From contig VAXK01000197.1 of assembly GCA_005885565.1 (NCBI GenBank), positions 1-27,999 on the forward strand: 27,999 bases of DNA, in the 5' to 3' direction. Origin of the DNA: Actinomycetota bacterium (GTDB lineage Bacteria > Actinomycetota > Thermoleophilia > Gaiellales > Gaiellaceae). Below, in pieces: positions 23,969-27,999 of the stretch; position 1 is the stretch's first letter; the number at the start of each line of letters is the position of its first letter. Below the pieces are notes generated by a model. That model made no database searches. It saw only the letters and a program-made list of their open reading frames with translations, and was not told the origin of the DNA. The translations under genes and the position numbers were made by a program.

Positions 23969-25162
23969 TCAGCGCCATCGCCGGAAGCGGTAACGACGGG
24001 CTCCCCCGTACGACCACACGGCCGCCGCGCCGAGCATCGCGAGCAGCAGGGCGAGCATCACTTCGTACTGCGCTCCACCGGCGGAGGGCAATGCCGCGGC
24101 GGCGACGAGCTCGCCGGCCCTGGTCGACGCCGCGAGCGGATCGAGCGACTTCGACGCCGCAGCGTGCGGGCGACGCGTGGCAGGTGCCGGCCGTGGCGGG
24201 GTAGCACGGGGAGGCGAGCTCGCCGCCGGGGCCGGGCTCACGGCAGCGACCTCTTGCACGACCGGCGCCGCCGGGACGGGCGGAGCAGCGTGCACGGGGG
24301 TCTCATGCGTCTGCCTTCTCGTAGCCGGAATGCTCGTGTGGAATCGCGGCACCGCCGCGCGCTTGCCGGCGTCCTCGTGGCAGGGCTCCCCGATCGTGAT
24401 CGCGATGCGCGTGGCTGCCGTCCCGGCAGGACCGGGAGCGACGCGGACGCATGCAGGAGGCGCGGACGCGTCTGGAAGCGCCGACGATTGCGGCACGGCG
24501 GGGCGCTCGGCAACGGCGCCCCGGGCCGGCTCCGGAGGCGCCGCGGTCGGAGGTGCGGGCGCGGCAGGCGACGCGGCGACCTGCGTCTGGTGCGCCGTCT
24601 GCGCCGTCGCCGCCGCGTTCTTCGATGCGGCGCCGACGGCAACGGTGCTCGTCTGGGTCACGGGAGCGTCGTCACCGGGGCTGTTCACGCGGACCGAGAC
24701 GACGACGTTGGTCGGCTTCGACCGGGTCGCAGTCGCGGTCGCCGCCGCTGCCTGGGTCGTTCCGCTGTCCTGCGCGCTCGCCTGCGGCTGCCCCTGGGCC
24801 GGCTGAGCACCCGAATCCGAGTGCTGCCAGGCGTCTTGCGCCGTGGCGGCATCGTTGGCGGCGTTTCCGGCCACTGCTGTCGTGTCGGTTTGCGAGACAG
24901 GGCCGTTGTCGCCGGGGCTGTCGACCCGCAGCGAGATGAAGATGTTGGTCGGCTGCGCGTCCGTGGCGTCTGCGCTCGTCGTCGCTGCCTGCCCCGTGGT
25001 CGCCTGCTGCGTGTTTGCCTGAGCCGGGGCGGCGCCCGGCGCGATGGGCGCGGGCCAGTCCGAGATCCCTTGTCCGCGCGCCGTCCCCGTCGCGACGGCG
25101 AGCGAGAGCGCAAAGACGCCGACGCTCGCGACGGCACACCTCCGGCTTGCGGCGACGCTCAT
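23969..25162 (-). CDS. Secreted repeat protein with C-terminal TM and Arg-rich tail
   Basis: A 397-aa protein from ATG 25162. It has a signal peptide (residues ~8-30, VASVGVFALSLAVATGTARG) and two copies of a module PTN(I/V).(I/V)S(L/V)RV(D/N)SPGD, followed by PV(S/T)QT and an Ala/Thr/Gln-rich stretch (residues ~71-112 and ~150-192). A weaker third unit (ATRIAITIGEPCHED) follows, then a long Pro/Ala-rich region. The C-terminus has one hydrophobic span (VMLALLLAMLGAAAVW) and the tail RRYRFRRWR, which should anchor the protein in the membrane with the repeats outside. I know no function for the module. The SD is weak (AGGTTGA). Confidence 0.85.
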   Translation of the reverse strand: MSVAASRRCAVASVGVFALSLAVATGTARGQGISDWPAPIAPGAAPAQANTQQATTGQAATTSADATDAQPTNIFISLRVDSPGDNGPVSQTDTTAVAGNAANDAATAQDAWQHSDSGAQPAQGQPQASAQDSGTTQAAAATATATRSKPTNVVVSVRVNSPGDDAPVTQTSTVAVGAASKNAAATAQTAHQTQVAASPAAPAPPTAAPPEPARGAVAERPAVPQSSALPDASAPPACVRVAPGPAGTAATRIAITIGEPCHEDAGKRAAVPRFHTSIPATRRQTHETPVHAAPPVPAAPVVQEVAAVSPAPAASSPPRATPPRPAPATRRPHAAASKSLDPLAASTRAGELVAAAALPSAGGAQYEVMLALLLAMLGAAAVWSYGGARRYRFRRWR

Positions 25163-25282
25163 GCGAAATTCAACCTATCACATTCGTCCTCGTTTTTCCT
25201 AAATCAATTTCCGAATTCGTGCTTAACTTCATCGTGATCTATCTCCTAGTGCAATTTTTCGTATTTTGCAGTTGAAATTACG
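25163..25282. promoter_or_regulatory. AT-rich divergent promoter island
   Basis: About 120 bp between the divergent surface-protein and winged-helix genes is strikingly AT-rich against GC-rich flanks, with runs such as GCAATTTTTCGTATTTTGCA. It is bounded by a partial inverted repeat (GAAATTCAAC near 25165, GTTGAAATTAC near 25271). The stretch from 25283 to the start at 25454 holds no convincing gene. Individual promoter boxes cannot be assigned with confidence. Confidence 0.5.
25170..25232 (-). CDS. Possible 20-residue leader ORF
   Basis: ATG 25232 is preceded by CTAGGAGA about ten bases upstream. The frame (MKLSTNSEIDLGKTRTNVIG) ends TGA 25172-25170, seven bases before the ATG of the 397-aa gene. 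Its AT-rich codons (AAA, TTA, ATT, ATA) differ from every gene around it. A leader peptide or chance frame in AT-rich DNA are both possible. Confidence 0.3.
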   Translation of the reverse strand: MKLSTNSEIDLGKTRTNVIG

Positions 25283-25453
25283 TTGGACGTAGGGTCATGG
25301 AGATTGGACGAAACCCCTCGATCGGCTCAGGAGGCGGAGGTGCGGCGTGCAAATGGCGTCTCAGGTCTGCTAGACGGAAGTCGGGCGCGGTTGGCAGCAG
25401 TGAGATCTGGCGATATCGTCCGGAGGGATCGCGTAAGTGGCAAGGGGGGCTTC

Positions 25454-26578
25454 GTGGCAAAGGTTGGGCTCGAAGCGGGGCAGCTGAAACCGGCGCAGCA
25501 GGTGGCGCTCGGGTCGCTGACGCGCGCCGACGCGACCGACCTGACCCGGGCCAGGTACCAGGAGCTCACCGGGGTCAGCCGCTCCCAGGCCGCCTACGAC
25601 CTCGCAGAGCTCGTCGAGGCCGGCGTCCTCGTCCGGATCGGAGCCGGCCGGGCAACGCGCTACCGCCTCGCACCGGCGAGCGACTCCGGGCGCCGCCGGT
25701 GGACCGACGAACGCATTCGCATCGAGCTTTCGAGCTTCTGCACGGACAGGACGACTTGGCCCTCCGCGGCGGAGTTCAGGACGGCGGGCCGATCCGACCT
25801 CTACGTCGCCGCCAGCCGGTACGGCGGGATCGGCTTCTGGGCGGCGGAGCTGGGCTTCCCACGAGTGGAGCGCGCGAGGGCCGCCACCCCGCTCGTCGGG
25901 CGCCGTGCCGCGCTCGCGGTCGCCGCCGCACTCGTGTTCGCACTCGGCGCCGGAGTCACGGCGCTTGCGCTACGAGTCCATCAGCACGCCGCCACGTCGG
26001 CGCCGCCGCCGAAGGTGAAGAGAACCGCCGGCGCGGCGCCGGTCTCCTTCCTCACCGACGTTCGCTCGCTGCGACGCGCGAGGGTCGCGGGCTTCGCAGC
26101 CCAGGCCGCGGCGGAGCGGGCAGCCGCTTCCTCCCGCGTCGCGCTCGTCCTGCGGGCGAGCCGCGGCGACTCGTGGATCTCCGTCCGGTCGGCGGCCGGG
26201 CAGCTCCTCGAAGAGAGGCAGCTGACGTCGGGGACGGAGGTTCGTCTGCACGGCAAAGCGCTCTGGGTCCGGCTGGGAACGGCGGCCAACGTCGACCTCT
26301 CGACCAACGGCTCGCGTCCGCGCCCGCTGCCGAGCCGTGCGGCGGTCGTCGTCGTGACTCCTCGCGGCATGCGCGTCGCGGAGTGGGCGCAGCCGCAGCC
26401 CGCCCCGGCCCCCGTCCTCGTCGCGAGCCGCATCCCGGCCCCCGCTACGCCGCCTGCCGCTGCTCCCGCCCCGCTCCCGAAGCCCGTCAAAGCCACGCCT
26501 CCGCCGCCTCCCGCGGCGAAGGCGCCGGAGCGGAGCAGCGCCGGCTCCTCGTGGCCCGCGCCCTTGCCGCCGCCCTAG
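25454..26578 (+). CDS. Membrane protein: winged helix, HNH-repeat-like region, TM, RodZ C-terminal-like domain
   Basis: GTG 25454 is fixed by AAGGGGGG four bases upstream. A longer frame opens at 25283 but reads as non-coding. The product is 374 aa. Residues ~10-73 look like a winged helix (LTGVSRSQAAYDLAELVEAG, then a basic wing). Residues 81-136 resemble the homing-endonuclease-associated helical repeat (RRWTDERIRIEL, RYGGIGFWAAELGFP). A single TM spans ~151-173. Residues ~228-305 resemble the RodZ C-terminal (DUF4115) beta domain (SWISVRSAAGQLLEERQLTSG, WVRLGTAANVDLSTNG, quoted with gaps). A Pro-rich tail follows. Such a protein could link DNA or cytoplasmic partners to the cell envelope. 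The domain calls rest on pattern only. Confidence 0.82.
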   Translation: MAKVGLEAGQLKPAQQVALGSLTRADATDLTRARYQELTGVSRSQAAYDLAELVEAGVLVRIGAGRATRYRLAPASDSGRRRWTDERIRIELSSFCTDRTTWPSAAEFRTAGRSDLYVAASRYGGIGFWAAELGFPRVERARAATPLVGRRAALAVAAALVFALGAGVTALALRVHQHAATSAPPPKVKRTAGAAPVSFLTDVRSLRRARVAGFAAQAAAERAAASSRVALVLRASRGDSWISVRSAAGQLLEERQLTSGTEVRLHGKALWVRLGTAANVDLSTNGSRPRPLPSRAAVVVVTPRGMRVAEWAQPQPAPAPVLVASRIPAPATPPAAAPAPLPKPVKATPPPPPAAKAPERSSAGSSWPAPLPPP

Positions 26579-26624
26579 CCCTTCTCGCTAGAAAAGCCCT
26601 GCTCGGAACGCTACTCTCGGAAGC

Positions 26625-27506
26625 TTGCGAAGCCGCATCTTCACGCTGGGCGTCGTCGGCGTCGCCGTCGCGCTCGCGCCGGCCGCCGCGCTCAGCAGCT
26701 CGATCGCGCCGCCCTCGATCACGCTGAACGTCTCGGGCGACGCCGGCGACAACGGCTGGTATCGATCGAACGTCAGCGTGTCCTGGACCGTCTCCGACTC
26801 GACGGGGATCAGTTCCTCGAGCGGCTGCGAGTCGAGGGTCCTCACGAGCGAGACCGACGGCACGACCCTCACGTGCTCGGCCTCGAACAACGCCCGGCCC
26901 CCGCTCTCGAACTCCGTCTCGGTCACGATCAAGATCGACCGGACGCCTCCGCGGCTCAGCGACGTCTCGGAGACTCCCGGCGACGGGGCGAACCTCCTCC
27001 GGTGGAGCTCGACGTCGCGCTCCGACACGTTCCGGATCGAGCGCTCGCTCCGCCGCGTAAAAGCGGCGCCGCAGGTCTTTCGCAGCATCCGCGGCACGAG
27101 CTTCACCGACACGAGCATCCAGAACGGCCGGGAGTACCTCTACACGCTGACGGCCCGCGACGTGGCCGGAAACGTCTCGAGGCGCGTCTCGCTCCTCGCC
27201 CTGCCCAAGGTGCTGACGCTGGAGAAGCTGCCCTACCTCCCGCGGGTCTCGGTCCCCCCGATCGTGCGCTGGAAGGCCTCGCCGGGAGCGACCTACTACC
27301 ACGTCCAGCTCTTCCGCGGCGGCAAGCGGATCCTGGCCGCGTGGCCGCGCGGGCCGCAGCTCGCGCTGCGCCCGACGTGGAGCTGGGGCGGACGCCGCTA
27401 CCGGCTCGACCGTGGCACGTACCGCTGGTACGTGTGGGCGGGAACCGGGCCTCGCTCGGCCGCGCGCTACACGCGCCTCGGCACGGCCGCCTTCGCCGTT
27501 CGCTGA
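26625..27506 (+). CDS. Secreted protein with Ig-like and fibronectin-III-like domains
   Basis: TTG 26625 (weak SD, GGAAG four bases upstream) gives a 293-aa protein with a signal peptide (IFTLGVVGVAVALAPAAALS). Residues ~30-105 are an Ig-like domain of the type GWYRSNVSVSWTVSD...GCES with a likely Cys pair. Residues ~107-185 are FN3-like (PPRLSDVSETPGDGANLLRW, EYLYTLTARDVAGN). The last ~100 residues form another FN3-like unit (VRWKASPGATYYHVQLFR, GTYRWYVWAGTG). It has no anchor and no catalytic motif, so it is probably an extracellular binding protein. It lies 46 bp downstream of the winged-helix/RodZ-like gene and may be co-transcribed. It ends one base from the convergent ftsH stop. Confidence 0.85.
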   Translation: MRSRIFTLGVVGVAVALAPAAALSSSIAPPSITLNVSGDAGDNGWYRSNVSVSWTVSDSTGISSSSGCESRVLTSETDGTTLTCSASNNARPPLSNSVSVTIKIDRTPPRLSDVSETPGDGANLLRWSSTSRSDTFRIERSLRRVKAAPQVFRSIRGTSFTDTSIQNGREYLYTLTARDVAGNVSRRVSLLALPKVLTLEKLPYLPRVSVPPIVRWKASPGATYYHVQLFRGGKRILAAWPRGPQLALRPTWSWGGRRYRLDRGTYRWYVWAGTGPRSAARYTRLGTAAFAVR

Positions 27507-27507
27507 C

Positions 27508-27999
27508 TCAGCTCGTCCTCGTCCGCGCTGCCGCCGCAACGCGCTCGCCGGCCCCGTCGGACGCCCGCGCCTCGATCCCCGCGGCCGCGTACGCGTCGGC
27601 CTCGTCCAGCGTCTCGTGCTCGAGGAGCGCCTGGGCGAGCGAGTCGAGCCGCCGGCGATGCTCCTCGAGCACCGCCACGACCTCGTCGTGCGCGCCGGCG
27701 ACGAGCCGCCGGACCTCCTCGTCGACGAGCCGCCGCGTCTCCTCCGACCCCTCGGCCGTACCGGGAAGAAGCGGCCCTTGCCCGTCCATGGGCAGGACGG
27801 CGACGGTGCCGAGCGCAGGGCTCATGCCCCAGCGACCGACCATCTGGCGGGCGATCTGGGTGAGCTGCTGGATGTCGGACTCGGCGCCGGTCGTCAGGTC
27901 GCCGAAGACGATCTCCTCGGCCGCCCGCCCGCCGAGCGCGACCTTGATCTTCGCGAGCAGCTCCCCCTGCGTGTAGTTGAACCGGTCCGCGTCCGGCGC
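27508..27999 (-). CDS. ftsH: ATP-dependent zinc metalloprotease FtsH, C-terminal part (N-terminus beyond window)
   Basis: The frame is open to the window edge and shows 163 residues of the peptidase (M41) domain end. GGRAAEEIVFGDLTTGAES is diagnostic, followed by DIQQLTQIARQMVGRWGMS. The Asp of the TTGAESD segment is the third zinc ligand in known FtsH proteins. The AAA domain and the HEXGH motif lie outside the window. FtsH is a membrane-bound hexamer that degrades misfolded and some regulatory proteins. The C-terminal tail (ARASDGAGERVAAAARTRTS) is short and low-complexity. It is convergent with the FN3-like gene with a one-base gap. Confidence 0.96.
   Translation of the reverse strand, partial: APDADRFNYTQGELLAKIKVALGGRAAEEIVFGDLTTGAESDIQQLTQIARQMVGRWGMSPALGTVAVLPMDGQGPLLPGTAEGSEETRRLVDEEVRRLVAGAHDEVVAVLEEHRRRLDSLAQALLEHETLDEADAYAAAGIEARASDGAGERVAAAARTRTS

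Overview
The window is very GC-rich and gene-dense. It has actinobacterial-style content: SPW-repeat membrane protein, DrrA-like ABC exporter, LuxR-type regulators, FtsH, and low-complexity secreted proteins with basic C-terminal tails. A member of the Thermoleophilia (Solirubrobacterales/Gaiellales-like) would fit, but that placement is inference from gene style only. No tRNA, rRNA, IS element, CRISPR array or phage structural gene was seen.

Left part (1-14.7 kb): the left edge holds most of a very large minus-strand gene for a Tc-toxin B/C-like protein. It has an SpvB/TcaC N-terminus, VCBS-type Ca-binding repeats and TcdB middle regions, and it begins to enter the RHS cocoon at the edge. 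Across a 0.4-kb intergenic region with two candidate divergent promoters lies a NarL/LuxR-type regulator with a degenerate receiver domain. It is followed by a tight five-gene operon on the plus strand (6.04-14.6 kb). The five products are an 811-aa protein with an acidic 'TPF'-rich head and an amphipathic helical region, an HEXXH putative metallopeptidase, a small IPT/TIG-like protein, a 404-aa unknown, and a 1043-aa protein. The last carries an M15 peptidase, an alpha/beta-hydrolase-like domain and an NlpC/P60-like amidase, with a duplicated 'LTN-VF-RHP' module. A 12-bp hairpin ends the operon. This operon together with the Tc-like gene is the best candidate for an undescribed toxin/effector system.

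Middle (14.7-21.2 kb): an SPW-repeat membrane protein; an ABC-2 exporter pair followed by a 46-residue one-TM protein; a secreted seven-bladed beta-propeller; a 616-aa conserved-looking protein of unknown function; and, overlapping it, what looks like the 5'-truncated remnant of a partner gene that starts abruptly beside a neighbour's terminator.

Right part (21.2-28 kb): a surface-protein locus on the minus strand. It has a 369-aa secreted protein made of 88-residue tandem repeats with Cys pairs, a Pro/Ala-rich membrane-anchored protein, a second LuxR-type response regulator preceded by spaced direct repeats, and a 397-aa secreted repeat protein with a C-terminal TM and Arg-rich tail. A conspicuous AT-rich promoter island separates this locus from a divergent membrane protein with a cytoplasmic winged helix and an external RodZ-like (DUF4115-type) domain. 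Next come a secreted Ig/FN3-like protein and, at the edge, the C-terminus of FtsH.
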